DNA of 64,000 bases from assembly GCA_902729315.2 (NCBI GenBank), contig LR746265.1, forward strand, positions 2,088,892 to 2,152,891, given 5' to 3'. A program made the position numbers and the translations under genes. Under the pieces are notes generated by a model. That model was not told where the DNA came from and ran no database searches. It saw only the letters and a program-made list of their open reading frames with translations. The stretch comes from Spirodela intermedia (Eukaryota; Streptophyta; Magnoliopsida; Alismatales; Araceae). Shown piece after piece: positions 33,701-47,800 of the stretch (within the stretch, counting starts at the first letter, position 1; every line of letters starts with the position of its first letter).

Positions 33701-36700
33701 TAAAGAATGATAATTTTTTTAATTGTAAATGTTGACACCATTGATTCAAGTTAAGCAATGGAGACACCTACGATGTAAGTTGTCAATCCTTGCAAGTGAA
33801 TCATAGATTTTGTCTGCAAGTGGATCAAAGATCATGTCTACAAGAGTCGGTCCTAGAAGTGAATCAAAGATCCTGTCTACAACTGTTAACGTCTAGAACA
33901 TGAAGCTAAAAACAGTTGTAGTAAAAATAGAGTTGTTATGTAAGAGTCTAGTGTCAATACCTATATAGGAAACAAAAAACCGTGCACCGAGGATTGATAT
34001 TTAAGAAGCAAGTGTCAACACCTATGCTGAAATACAGAGTATTTTCCATGGATAAAAAAAATTGAGGCCGAAAAAAGAAAAGCGTCACCATCGTCATCCA
34101 GAGGTGTTGACACTAAGATGTTTGAAAAGGAAAAATTGTGAATGTCAACATTTGCACGAGGACCAACACCACTAAAATCACGGCAGTATTACTTAAGACA
34201 ACTGTAAATGAATTACTCTTAAAAATTGACCATTTTGTGTTCGTTGGAGGAGAAATATTTGGTTGTAGTTATCTAGGGACCTTAGGGTATAAATCCCAAG
34301 AAAATGAGGTATTTATAAGCCTGCATGAATTGAAAATTCAAAGCATGGGAGCTAGTTTCTTTCATATTGTTTCAAAAGGTCTTCATCTGACATAAAGTTA
34401 AACATCCAAGATTTACCTGTGTTTTACAAGCTTTAGTGTAGATCATGTAAGTTAGACTTTCATTTTCCTTTCTTTATAAAATTTAGGTTTGCTACTGTGG
34501 AAAAGTTACATGTGTGAAGGGTGGGGTTAGCACTTTGAGATGCAACTGGGTGTAAGACCTGGAGCATCCTGGGAGGGCGACTTGTGAAGACCTGGAGCTC
34601 ACTTCTATGCCAAGAGGATTTACGTCTTTGGATGACTTGTGCATTGAATCTCCCAGATCCTGTTCTATTTATGAAAAGACTAATCTAATGGTCCCATATG
34701 TTGTTTCTTATGGATTGGGTTTAGAGCTTAAATTTTGAGGGTTACATAATCTCTGAATACATTAAATTCAAGTAGAACTTTTTGACTTCACATTGTTTAA
34801 GTTGAGTCACAATTTCCAATTTTCTGTCCGAGATGAGCTTGGAAAGTATAGACGTATCAAAGGTCCGAAGATGGTGTCGGGCAATAACATGCCTATCTTA
34901 AACATTGTATAACTTTTTAAAACCCACGCTTCAATCCTAGAAGGCTCTCATTATCTGGGAAATACTACATATGAAAATCGCAGACGTAAAGTTTGACATA
35001 AGAATGCATAAACTCCTCCCACTTAAGATGTTGCTCAGGGAAAATTTATACAAAAAAAATGAATGCGATCAAGAAACGGATAGAGACCGCACATCCATTT
35101 CCAGTTTTTATTCCATCGTCAACATAGAAAGTGATTAATAAGGTTCTCAAACTTTGTAGATTTTGTCGGTGTGTGAATTTATTCTTCTATGTTATTTGAG
35201 TATTGTGACAGATGAAGTTTATTGCCACTGAGGTTTTGATGAAATAAGCACTAGAGGAACGAATTACTAATTAATTAGATTATTGAACAATGAAACTTGT
35301 AATTTTGTATTATGTGAAACGGTCCTCCTTTCCTAGCATTGTCTGTATTTGCTTCTCCTTAGAATGTCTTGAAAAATTCGTAGCTTTATTCATTTCCTTT
35401 GTATTTCATTTTTGTGAAGCGTGGAAGCATTTTTTTTTTATTGGTGTGGCTGCATTAGATTCAACTTTTATTGGAATTCTCCTCCATAGGATTTAGTTCA
35501 ATCATATGTAGGCATCACATTTTCTTGAGATATGTTTCCACATCTTATGCTACCAATTCTAATGCTAATGATTTGCCATTAATCTGCTTTGGCTTGAAGA
35601 ACTTGATTCCAAGAGCTTGTTATAAAACCCAGGTATAAGTTTTAAAGTGAGCTGGTAAGGCAACAGCAACTCCATTAATGTGCTTCTTCAACAAATCTAC
35701 ATCAGAATGGGTGAACCCTCATGTCAGACAAGGGGATTAGGCTGTTGTAGTAAAGCCCATATTGTAGATCTGAAGAGGTTAATTGCTTAGAAGTAAATGA
35801 AAGTTTGCCTAGGACAAATATCTAGTGAGTGAAGTTTCATTTGGCGATCATGGCCTTTTAATTTATCATTTTAAGGTGTGCATTGTTATTGTCGAATTTC
35901 CTTCAATTCCTGCATATCCTCGAGGAAAAGCCTTTTCAGGTAGAGAGAGGGAAAGGAACTTCTATTCTAATGAGGGAAATATTCTGTTACATCAATTCAC
36001 AACAGAGGTCTGGTATTTATATCAGACCCCTCGTGGAAGGTTCTGGACATGTGAACCTTACACTAGGAAGGGAAAAAGACAATAAGACAGACATGTAAAC
36101 CATCACGTGACACACTAAGGCAGAGTATTTTAGCAGTTATCAATTCGAGCATGCCAAATTCTTTGTTAGAATTGGTTTTGATTCATACTCAATGATTTTC
36201 ATCATATCCTGTTCTCACATCACTTCAGCATCTGGTTGCATTACGCTTAAATATAGCTACCATTTGCATTCAGGAGTTTCAGAAACCGTTACTACCTTCT
36301 ATTGTCGTAATATGACTTTGGCATCCTGAGGTCTGTCAGATGTCTGATATTATTTTTTTTCCGTTTACAGAAGAATATGCTGTTAGCTAAACGTTTACTG
36401 AAGAAAGAGCTGGAGCCTTCAGTGCTTTTAAGCATGTCTCCAAGTGAGTTGAAGGTACACAATTTGGTAGCCTGGACCGTCTACTTTTCAAGCCTTGTTC
36501 AATAAGTCTAGGAGTTTACATAATCTTCATCTTCAAAACTCGTAGCAAACAAGATCTATCTGATGCCCGTCTTGAAACACTAGTCACGTGTGATTATGAC
36601 ATCCATAATCACCTCTCTGATGTAATACAATAAAATCCGAGCTAAATGTGAATTATATTCTCTCGCATATATTGAGTTTGCAGCTGTCTTTTTTTTTCCT

Positions 36701-38037
36701 TTCCAGAGGATTCATAATTTACCCTGCTAATTTATTGTAATTGTCAAGTCAAGCTCTAACCCTAATTTTTCATTAAAATCAATAATGCAAACCATCTTGA
36801 AAATCGTTTTTTTTATTGCAATGATACCTCCTAGTTTGACTGCCTGCATTTCTTACGATCCACCACCGTTGAGCATTCTGTCTCAACGTTAGTTCCAAGC
36901 TCACGTCTTGAGGCGGCTGAAATGATGATCTATTGCAGGATGGATTACTCGCGGATGAAAAAGATACCCAGAAACCTGAGCAATCAAGACACATGAAGGT
37001 TACCCATTTGACTGTCGACTAGTGATATCACATAAAGAGGCTTGTACATCAGTCTCTCCTGCGCTAAGCTCGATACTCGCCTTGTGCTGGCAGATGACAG
37101 ATGCTCGATGCTCTAGATGCTCGGAGCAGAATGCAGGTGTTGTGGATATCATCAACGCTGGAGGATCCGGTGAACGATATCAGGTCTGTCGATTATTCTC
37201 TTCTTCCTCTTCTCGTGCCATTTTACTCCTGATAGTTGTATTCTTGGTCACTCCTTTCTTTCATTTTAGGTTAGCCATCTCTAGTAATCCAACTGTTCGA
37301 TATAATTTTGTAGTGACCGCAATACTACCTACATTTAGACATTATCTCTGAAAAGCTTGCAATATGTTGACTTTTTAACGGAGATAATACTTTCATACAC
37401 TTTGAAACGAGGAAGATCGACAGACATTGGATTTTCCTATACTTAAACATGCTCGCATTGAATTATGTGACGCATGTGACAAAAGAGTAAGTATCGCTTT
37501 CATTCATGTGCTTACATTGGATTTTGCTGAGTTTTGACTTTGGCCCCCAATATTACCCCCTTTTTGGCGAAATGGGTACCCATCATCTTTGTGACATCCC
37601 TAGCTCTTTGGTGAGCTCAGAAACAGGTCAACGCATGAATATGGCGAAACCGAATCGTCCCTAGCTCTTATGATATTAGTTATCAGCGTATGAAATCCTC
37701 CTGGGTTACTGGAACATGGGCGTGCCTTTTGTCCTCTCTGGTTCGACGATCGGTTTACTAAAAACGGTGGGTGGTTTCCTCTGCGTCATCCATCCAGTTG
37801 GAGTGCACGGGGTGCGGCCGAACGTGGTACGCCCCCGCGGACGAGGTCGCGACGTTGATCTCGGACGCGCCGCCGAACGCCGCCGGAGATCTCGGAGCCA
37901 AGATCGACGCCGTTGAGAAGAACTCGATCGGGCCTCGCGTCCCTGAGAACCCCGCCGCCGCAGCCGTTCTTCCCGAGTCAACGGCGCCTAAGGTTCCCGT
38001 CGCAGTAAAACAGAGGAGGCCACTTAAACAGGCCTGA
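30736..38037 (+). CDS. AIPP3: BAH and TFIIS-domain chromatin protein, AIPP3/BDT1-like
   Basis: Eight exons join in frame: 30736-31035, 31231-31293, 32058-32753, 32983-33117, 36371-36454, 36939-36998, 37094-37183, 37798-38037, giving 555 residues. An acidic/basic N-terminus is followed by a BAH domain (about 80-210; YYAAFEYNGDTYEL, GQWLYRPEEA, RELFYSFHFDEV, HPGFVVKRVYDA), a TFIIS central-type domain (about 355-435; LLKKELEPSVLLSMSPSELK) and a two-half zinc ribbon (CSRC, then CTGC). Arabidopsis AIPP3/BDT1 (At4g11560) and its paralogue BDT2 share this order; their BAH domain reads H3K27me3 and they repress transcription with CPL2 and PHD partners. At4g11560 lies beside At4g11570, the relative of the HAD gene here, supporting orthology. 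Intron 4 is 3.25 kb. The last exon is notably GC- and Ala/Pro-rich. Confidence 0.87.
33118..36370 (+). other. Large intron 4 of the BAH gene
   Basis: A 3.25 kb AT-rich intron with no gene of its own. At about 33795-33890 a motif around GTGAATCA-AGAT-TGTCT is repeated about three times. At about 35930-36120 a stretch with GGTATTTATATCAGACC and GGAAGGTTCTGGACA resembles a copia LTR and is weakly similar to about 53090-53290. Probably an old retroelement fragment. Confidence 0.4.
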
Positions 38038-38075
38038 ATGGACGACGGGGAGACCATCTCCCACTGTAAGGAAGC

Positions 38076-38116
38076 TTCCCCTCCCCTCCCCTCCCCTCCC
38101 CTCCCCTCCCCTCCCC
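38076..38116. repeat. (CCCCT)n simple repeat
   Basis: About eight uninterrupted CCCCT units starting 40 bases after the BAH stop codon, so probably inside its 3' untranslated region. Confidence 0.9.
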
Positions 38117-38329
38117 CACAGGTTCTCTGTTTCTTCCCCGACCCCTGCTCCCCTTCTATAACTGGCAATCGAAGACCCGTTGACCTGCTGTTCCTTTCTT
38201 TTGGGAAGATCACCGGCACCGTTTATTGGTTCAGAGGCCCTATCCGCCACAAGAAAAATTGAGATGGGCTGACTAAACTGCACCTTCCAGCGCATCCCAA
38301 TTAATCTCTCATTTTGGGATTTAATCTGC

Positions 38330-38830
38330 TCATAAAAAATATCCATAAATCCACACCCCAAGTGCTCTTGATTTCCGGGCAAACTGAACAAAATGTGCAA
38401 GTCAACGATCTTTCATTTATTCAGTAAAAGTCAACAAGTAAAAAATCAGGATCCAATCGGAAAGGCATTCCAATTGGTCTTATTTTTAGGGAAATTATTT
38501 ACCCACTAATATCAAAGAACCCACCCACAAGCTTATTGACTTTTAGACAAACCCAATGCGAGAAGTCAACCAAAAAACATATTCCGACCGGAGATTAGGC
38601 AGACATTAATATCAAAGAATCCACAGGGCCCTTGATCTCTAATCAAACAAATGAATCCACAGGAGTCAGTAAGAAAATCATTCCAATTGACCTTATTTTG
38701 GAGTACATTTGAATGATCAATAACAATGAATCCACAGGGGTCGTGATTTTTTAGATAACCAAATTGTATGGAGTCAATGGGAGAGTATCATATCTCGATT
38801 AACCTTATTTTTTGGAAATAATCTCCTCAG
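38330..38830. repeat. Degenerate tandem repeat between convergent genes
   Basis: A unit of roughly 100 bases recurs four to five times. Anchors are GAATCCACAGGG-like blocks near 38341, 38512, 38611, 38651 and 38726, and TTCCAATTGACCTTATTTT-like blocks near 38467, 38681 and 38792. Spacing is irregular and the copies are diverged. It fills most of the gap between the BAH and TPP2 stop codons. Confidence 0.6.
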
Positions 38831-38872
38831 ATTTTGGACGAGCTCCATCCAGAAAGGGAACCGTCTCCGAGC

Positions 38873-41800
38873 TTAGAAAAGGGGTAGGCTCGGAGGAAAG
38901 CGAACGTGCAGCCACTGCCTCTCGTAAGCGACCACGTGGGCCCATCCATTTTCGGCTGCCAGTTCGATCTTAAGATCGTACAGCTTCCGTTTTGCGGGTT
39001 CCCCCTGTTGGTCGATCATTCCATTCAAAATCTGCCATGAAAGGGAAAAAAAAATAATATTAATAGTAAGCAAGAGGAGAGGTAGCAGCAGAGAAATTAT
39101 TAGTGAAATTCTCATATTTTATTTTACTTCCCGATAATGGAAAATATAAAAAATATGTTCAGGAACTTTCGAATAGAACCACCATTCATTGATCATGAGA
39201 TTACTAAATCACGGCTAGTGTTCTTTTTTTTTTTCTTTTTTTTCTTCCATACTCGTCAGCAACTTCCTATAAATAGAGACTGCATGTAGCGTGAATGGGG
39301 AAGAATCTTAGCAGAGAACGGAAAAGGTGAGCTAGCTTCGGAAAGAAGGTTACCTTCAATGCTGTGCCAATCCTTCCAGACTTCCTCTCCCGTATGACAG
39401 AAAGCATGCCATATTTGGACGATTTTACATCCACCCATTTCTTCAGCTCTTTGAAATTCTCCTCAAAGAGAACCTTGGCGCCAAGCTCCGATGCGCCTCC
39501 CCCCGTTTCCTCAGCAGATCCAGGGCTGCCCTTCTGCTCGATACAAGACATTAAGGGAAGAAAAGTCAATGAGACCGGAAGATGTGGGCAAACCAGCATT
39601 TCTGTCGTGCCATAATTTCCCAGCTTATAAAAGGAGTGGTTTATTTTGGTAGGTTTGAGAGCATCAGCAAAGTCAACTTGAATAAACTATGTGGCTCCGT
39701 TTTTCACCTCGGAGGAGGATTCGGTTTCGGAGAGCGCTAGTCCCCTCTGGTACAACGCTTCGGTCAACTGGTCACGCGTCAGCTCCATCTTCTTCTTGAT
39801 TTTCTGTAGACGCGGCGAGAATTCGTGAAAGAGAAGTATGCAAAATATCCATGTGAAAACACATATCAGCCGATAGTTGGTCCGAAATCAAGAAGGAAAG
39901 GGCGTCCACCTCGGCCTCGTCCTCCTCCGGATCAAATTTCACTGAAAAATACTTAGCTAACTCCTCCTTGTCAATACTGTCGATTACATCATTAGCCGCA
40001 TTTATTATCTGACATATTAAAATAAATAAAAAAGTCAACCTTCTGCGAGAGAAAAGTTGAGTGAAAACATCATTCAGGCAGTGTGAATCGATAAAAGACG
40101 AAACTTATAGAATCGGGCAGCAGAGCATTCACTCCATGTAATCACAAGGCAGACATGAATATAAATTATCAATTCCCTTTGATCCAAGGATATTGAAAAG
40201 GTTCAGCTGTAGCAAGGATCCAAACTAAATAAATCAGAGAAGATTGTTATATTCGGTGAAACCTCCAATAAGGATGATTCCAACTCTTTCAACATGAACT
40301 ACCAAAAATACAATCATATTTTCCTATACAACGCTTATTTTTCCTCAACTTGAAACGGAAACGTTCACTTCCTATTACAGCGATACACTGTATAAATGCT
40401 AGGAACTATAAAACGCTGAAGGTATACATAATCTGGAACCGTCAATGAAATTTCAGGTCACCAAGGATGAATTTCCGACCTCGAAAATTCACAAGAACAA
40501 AGCACATTTCAAATCCCAATTTCTATCACCATTGATGGAGACTCAAATTAGCAATGGAGATGACAATAGACGTCATTTTTCGCCACCAACATGACTAATT
40601 TTGATCACCTTCACAGACTTAAGAGTTCTTATAAAGATGCGACCCTCTTCCGAAAGAAGAGAAATAAAAAAATTGATGCCAATTGTTCGCAGGATTCCTT
40701 GCAGGATAAACTCATGCAATTTTCATGAAATCATGGCGAATATTAACAGGTTCAGCCAGGTATCTGTGTCGTACAATTTCCAAATTAATGCAGAGTTGCT
40801 GATATCGTTAAAAAGTAATTTTAAATAAAAGCAAACTGAAACCGAAAAAATACCTCTTTATTGTGGCTAATTTTGTCGTCATCAGGACCTCTAGAGATCA
40901 AGCCATCTAAAATTTTGGCAAGCAACGGTGTATATTTTGGATACTCTGACTGCATGTAAAGACGAATGAATGAAAAAAAGCCACATTGAATTAACAGTGT
41001 TGCAAGGATGATGAAAAGACTTCAAGCAGAAAATTACTAGAAGATGATGAAATACTGCAATTCGTAGTCTAATCTCCAAATCCAAGGTTTAATAGCGGGA
41101 TTAAGTACTGATAATAGAGAATCAAAACCTACTTTATTAACACTAGATATTTAACTGATTTTACACCTTTTTAGGCATTCCATTTTAAAAATAAACATAG
41201 AATACCTTCAAAGAATTAGATAATTCCTTCCATGCTGACTTCTCTTCTTTGTTGTCCTGTTTCAAACTGGACAGAAACTTTATTTTCGCATCCCGAACCT
41301 GGTGGAAAATAACTCTTAAAAACAATTTATCCAGGAATTTGAATAAAAGAAGGAATTGGAAAGGACTCATCTAAAAATTTCGTAAAAAGCAGAAACAAAA
41401 ATATAGCAAGAAAGGTTTTGGACCAAGCACCATAGCACTAGTAGGTTTTCTGCAGTTATTCCCCCTTCAATGAATTAGCTTATTTCTGCCATATTTGGTA
41501 GCGAACATAGGATGTTGCATCCAAAGATCCTCAGGTTAAAGCAATATCATATCAAAATAAATGTTAGCTTAAAAAGCAGTTAATCGTCTTCCAAAACTAG
41601 GATAAATAATATTGGGCTTGAGGATATTGTTAGAATTTGTTACATGCATCAGATGCAATAAATGACAGAGGAGAAGACGTCCCTGGATACATAAATGGTC
41701 ATAAATAATCACGAGTGTTTCAAGATCCAACAGAAACACACATGAAAGATAAGTAAACAAGAGCATGTAGAAGAGAGATTTCTAGCTCACTAGCACTGTT

Positions 41801-44800
41801 ATATGAACCAAAGGTGATCTAGAATAAGAATTACCTCTTCTTGTAATCTCTCTGGAACACTCTTCGCACATGTAGCAGAGTCCATTCCTTTTCTCTCATC
41901 AGTCTTCAAAAAAACATATGCACCCAAGTTTAGTAAAATGAACAAGTTTGGAAGAAAAGTCTGCGGATAGATCGCTGCAGTCTGGCAGAAGTCATTAGAG
42001 ATATCAAGAGAGAATAAAATGGAAGTGAGATAGGAAGAAAAAAATATAGACCGCTTAAGTTCAAGAATTAACGCCAAGTGTAGTAACCTTGCTGGGTGGG
42101 ACAATGCAGAGTATCCGATACGATACTGGAGACTGCCCATTCTTCTTGCTATCAAGGGATATCTTCCCATATGAAATCCTACCATATAACACTGATCCTG
42201 GCGGGGAGTTCTGAAAGAGATCCGGAATGTCATAAATCAATGTAACATGTTTTATCACAACTAACCTGAGAATTCATAGACGAATTACCTTTTTAAATTT
42301 TTCGCTACTTGGCGTAGCCACATAAAATGCTTCTTCTTCACTAAAATTGTCGAGATGATATCATAAGGACCAAAAGACTTTTACGAATCGTTAATAATAA
42401 GAAATAATGAAAGCTAAATATACCCAGGGACAAGTACAGATGATTTGAAGATGCCATCTCCTGTTATTGGGCCATCTGGTTGAGAGAAAAAGTTCAGTTG
42501 TACGAAGTCCTGTATCGCAATAATCAAATAGTGTGAACAGACTTTCATGTCCCTAAAAAAAAAAGGGAGCAGTGCTTTTCATAAATGATAAGTAGACGTG
42601 CACCAAACTAACTAAACCTGTAATATAACTCACACATTTAATCTATCAAACGCCATAGTACTAATCAAAACGGCATTGACAGACTGACAGATGTTATAGA
42701 ACAAAAATGGAAACCACAGAGAGCACTAGATGAGAACGTCTAACAATCATCACTCAAAAAGTTGTAACGTTCTAGTGGAGGATATTTTAATACGGCTGCA
42801 GTCAACAAATGCTGCATTTAATGTGAGATATTTGGTATTGTCCGACTCTTTTTCCTTTTTTTTATCTTCTTCTAGTTCTGTTTTAATATCATTTCTATAT
42901 ATGCAGCAAAAATGACAAGGTACGTCACATCCAAAAGCTCAAAGCTGGTTAAACTGCTTAGGTATGCACCTGGTAGTCTTAAAGAAAGTACACAGGATGA
43001 AAAATAGAACAAATTAAAAAAATTGGTGATTAGCAGTAACAAAAATTGAAAAACAATGAGCAAACCCTATAGAATAAACAAACGAATGGAGCCCAATGAA
43101 GAAGGAAGATCTTTGACCAACATACAAAAGTTACGTTCATATGTAGACACATTTTTTCACAGGCATTTGTTTAGCATGATGGCCTGAACCATGTAGTAGA
43201 ACTTGTTTAAGCACTTAAGCAGACAGCCAAAAATCAATTAACATATTTGGCAAAACATTGACTATGTCCTTCATGTTGGGCATTAATTGAGACTACAGAC
43301 GTTGTCTACGATACAAAAAACTGCAACATACGGGTTACTATAGTTTCTTGTTTGTACAACGAAAGTATTTCTGAGTAATATAAAGTGATACCAAGTTGGC
43401 ATTTAACTTAACCTTTCAAATATGCATTTACCTTTTTCTCCAACTTTCTTTGAATGAACAGGACTAGCTCTTTCATTTCTTCCAAGAAATGAACATTGTC
43501 ATGCCTGGAAACCAATCAATTAATAAATAAGAGTAATGACAAAGGTATTGGCCAACCTTTTAATAATACCAGAGGCTGACATGAAATCAACAGCACTAAA
43601 CATGGTCGATATGATACAATGGGAGATCCCTGTTATGTGCTCTAATCTTATTTATCAATATAAAACTCACTAAACCGTGTTTATGTTCTCTTTTTCGGAT
43701 GAGTATCTACCATGCTCTCTATTGTCATCATCTTTTTCACTTGTCAAATGTCGACATTATCTAAACACAGTAAAAACAATACACAGAATGGAAACAGTAA
43801 ATTGACAGGAGAGCATTAGGAAGCAAGCCATCTGAAGAAGAAGATAAATAAGAAAAGGAGTATTTTGGGAAATCGAGGGCATATAAAAATGTACAATATA
43901 AAGGTTATAAATTCACTGCTCTCGAAATAAGTGAGAGTCTGCTAGTTAGAGGATATATGGATGACAAGTTTTCGTGCCACTGGTAGAGGAATATGTGGGG
44001 AAAATGAATCAGAAATAACGGAGAAAAAGAGAGAACAGCAGAAAATGAAGCTCAACCACTGCACGACAAAATATGTTTGTAAATTATATGGTACTAACGC
44101 GGCACCATCCACTTGAGCTCTTTGTCTCACCATCTAATTCGTTTCATTTATGGCTATGAAAACTAGAAACAAGGTAACTAGATAAGGATCCAAAAAATTG
44201 GTTGTTTGGGTGCCAGCATCCACATTTTCCTCAACAATGGTGCTTTTGTGCTATAAAAGTATATCACCATTTTAGATCATTAAACATATAGAATCCTCTC
44301 ATTTCAATCTCTCCCTTTAATCCCAGTCATTGGAAAAAATTAAATGATGAAGATGAGTAAAAATTGAAAGAATGGACATGATGTTTGGCATGCATAGAAA
44401 TGTATAGTGCATGTGTGTGAGCATGGTTGCCTGATATGTGGACAATCAATACACAATATTGCTTCTTCAAAACGGATACAATGGCCATAAGAAATTCATC
44501 AGCTTAATTTACAGTATGCTGATCACTTGGTGAATATCCAGGCGCATATCCAAAATGCAGTAGGATATAAGCAGGATCTTGAAATGAAATATATTCACAA
44601 TGATGCATGTGTGACTAAATCAAGACATACTTAGAACCTGCTTATATTGAAAGGTAACATTGAAGCTCTATACCCCAGAGCTTCCAGTTTTGTGAACAAA
44701 AATATCTCAACTAGTAGGTTTCTATGTATACAACCACACATGCACAAATACCACATTGAAAAAACGATAACCCTGTTAATCAACGGTGACACATCATACC

Positions 44801-47800
44801 TTATGTACAGCTGCAAAATGTAGTCTCCCTTCGGGATTTTCACGTAATTTGGGTATACATCTCCAGTGGCATACACGCGCTTAGTAACACATAAGAAATG
44901 AACAATATCAGCTTTCAAATCTGAATGAGCATGATGTGCATTCATATGCTGTCGCTCAGTATATTGATAAACATATTATTGAGCATTTTAATTTCTAACA
45001 TATCAAGAAAATGAATAAATGCTCATGTACTATATTATTCATAGACTGCAATACAAATCTGAGGTTGCATGGCCTTCAGACGACAGAAAAAACGGAAAGC
45101 CTCTTAAAAAAAGGGTTTCAATCAAATGATTCTAGTTTTTCAACCCTTTCTTGTTACTCAGATCATCAAAAAGTTTCAACAATAAAAAAACTGCCATCTG
45201 TCCAAGGAAATGGCCGGTACTGCACTCATTATTTGAAAACCTTAAATAGGAAGTTAGATTGTTACCAATGTAGTAGAGGTTGCTTTACAGATCCTAGTAG
45301 GAACTAATGGGTAGTTGTTAATCGACCTTAACGCTCCCTTTATCAATTTTTCAATAACTTCTACCTCTGATGTACTGCTGTTTCTTACTCCAAATAATCC
45401 ATCGGCAAGATGAGCAGACATTAAGTGTGCCTTGATATCCCCAACCAAAGGCCCCTTTCCAATCGCCTGTTCAAGTTAATGGCATGTGATGTCATGGATG
45501 TTTTGGAGCCAAGGGAAAACTCTACAAAGAGGTCGAAGTTTTCTCCGAATAAGTGCAGAGTAAAAATTCCTTTTTCTCATTTTTTTTGGTCGGTGGCACC
45601 ATGAGAGGGGAGAGGGGGTGTGTTTCTTGTTGCATCCTGCCTGTACCTAATGATATATTATAGTTCTCCTAGAGTAAGTGCTCACAAGACAGCTTTATGG
45701 AGTACAAAGGCGAATTGATGACAGAAAGATTATTGATAGCATCCTGGCAAATATTTTCCCACCAGTCAGAGTCAGCTCAGGACATGGAAAACGCAACCCC
45801 TTCTCCATGAAAAAGGAAATCAGTAATTAAAATAACATAAATAAGATAAACTTATGCAGGAGAAAACCTTGTTGGAATCTGAAATCATATAAAACTGTGA
45901 CTCAAATTTTGTGTCATATATCCTATCATTGAGCAGTGGAACATGCGGCTTCACTTCAGCAGGCTCTTCCAGCTTAAACTTGTAGCTGAAAACCGGACAT
46001 AAAATATACAAGTTAAAAAATCGAAATCAAAGGGATCAATGTGTGCAGAAAGAAGAAGCATGAAAAAGCTCACGTCAATGTCAAAGCAAGGATCTGCTTG
46101 CCAGATGGTAACTTGTCACGATTATCTGGAAGCGTTGTAAGGTTTGATTCTACAGGTCGATAAGGAATTCTTATCTACAAGGTCAGAGAAACAGAAGGCG
46201 TTAATCCCTATGTGAGCAACGCATCTTACAATGAAAAGGGTTCATTTACCTTTTCCAGAGTAGCAGCAGGCACGAGTTTCTCAGTTGACAACAAAGACTT
46301 GGCAACTACTCTAATTGGTCCCTCACTTCCATCAAGTAGCACGGCCTCTTTCTTGATGCTTATCCCATGGAACACAATCTAGGAATGATCGAAAAGACAA
46401 AGAAAAAGTAGAGTATAAGAATTTAGTTTTAGATAGATAACTACATTCATGTAATTGGCAGCACATCAAACACAACTGCTGAATGCCCCGAATTCAGACT
46501 ACACATAAAAAGTAAATATCCTATGAGAAAAAAAACTTTCGAACATGTTTCAGAAGAAAAAGATTTAGCGTAGGATGGGTAGATACCAATCATGTAAGAA
46601 GAAAAAAATATTTTCAGCACAACATTAATGAAAAAGATCATTTGGATATCCTCAAACAAATGAATAGCTTATTTCCCAAGGAATGGAGGTTAATATTCCT
46701 TTTCAATATTCTCCCTTTCTTGACAGTCATGTTTTTAAAACACCTCAGGTCACTCGACAGTGACAGAAGATAGCCTGTGCATGTTCGGTAGAGTTCTTTT
46801 TCCGTGATCTACTAGAATTGAAAAGAAACCCTTTTTGTCAAAATTCGGCTATGATATCCGATAAAGGTTCAAAGTTTAAAGGAGACGGGGCAGTTGGGAA
46901 AACAGCAGGGGAAAATTCATAGTGATGCACCACATTTGATGGTTTACAAGCAACTTAAACCATCATCATGGCCACCTCACAAAAGATATTCACTAACTCT
47001 CCCCTTTCAATGCCTTACCGACCTCTTCCCACAACTAGATCATTGTTATATAACCTTCTCTATTGGATACTCTTCTTGATCACGAGTAAATTATGTAGAG
47101 ATCCAAACAATTTCAGAATGAGATTGGGTAAGCTAAAATCAAATGATCAGAGAGGAGTCTCATTTTTTAATAATTGCATCCTGTATTTTTCATGTTGACA
47201 AGTACAGTCAACATGAGGTTGCACAAAAAATCATCCGTAAGTCGAGTACCACAAGGAACTCACGGACAATGAAGGCTCCCCATTGAAGGCTCTGGTGTCG
47301 GGGGCAATGCCCCCCATTGAAGGCTCAAGAGCAATGCCCTCTGGTGTGGGGGACAGTTCACTAAGTGCTACAGTATATCAAAGGGACATTATGAAAAGGT
47401 ATTCAGATTAGAAGAAACTGAAGGATCGGCCAATGAAAATGTCCAGTAAAAGCAAGAAACAAAAGGCAGTAGCACAGCAGAGGCTAAATTCCAAGCAATG
47501 GCTCAAGGTCGATATGAATTACTAATTGAAAAATTATCTTAGAAGATCTGAAGATTAAGTGGGATGAGGCAATAAACTCTATTGTAACAACAAGACTACA
47601 ATTAGCATAGCTCACAATCCAATACAACATAATCGAACGAAACACATTGAGATTGACAGACACTTCATAAAAGAAAAGTTGGAGAGCAGATTGATTTGTA
47701 CATCTTATTGTTACACATGACCAACTTACAGAAGTACTTACTAAGGTTTTATTAGTCCAATATTTCAGAATATTATGTCCAAGTTGAGAATGGAGAATAT

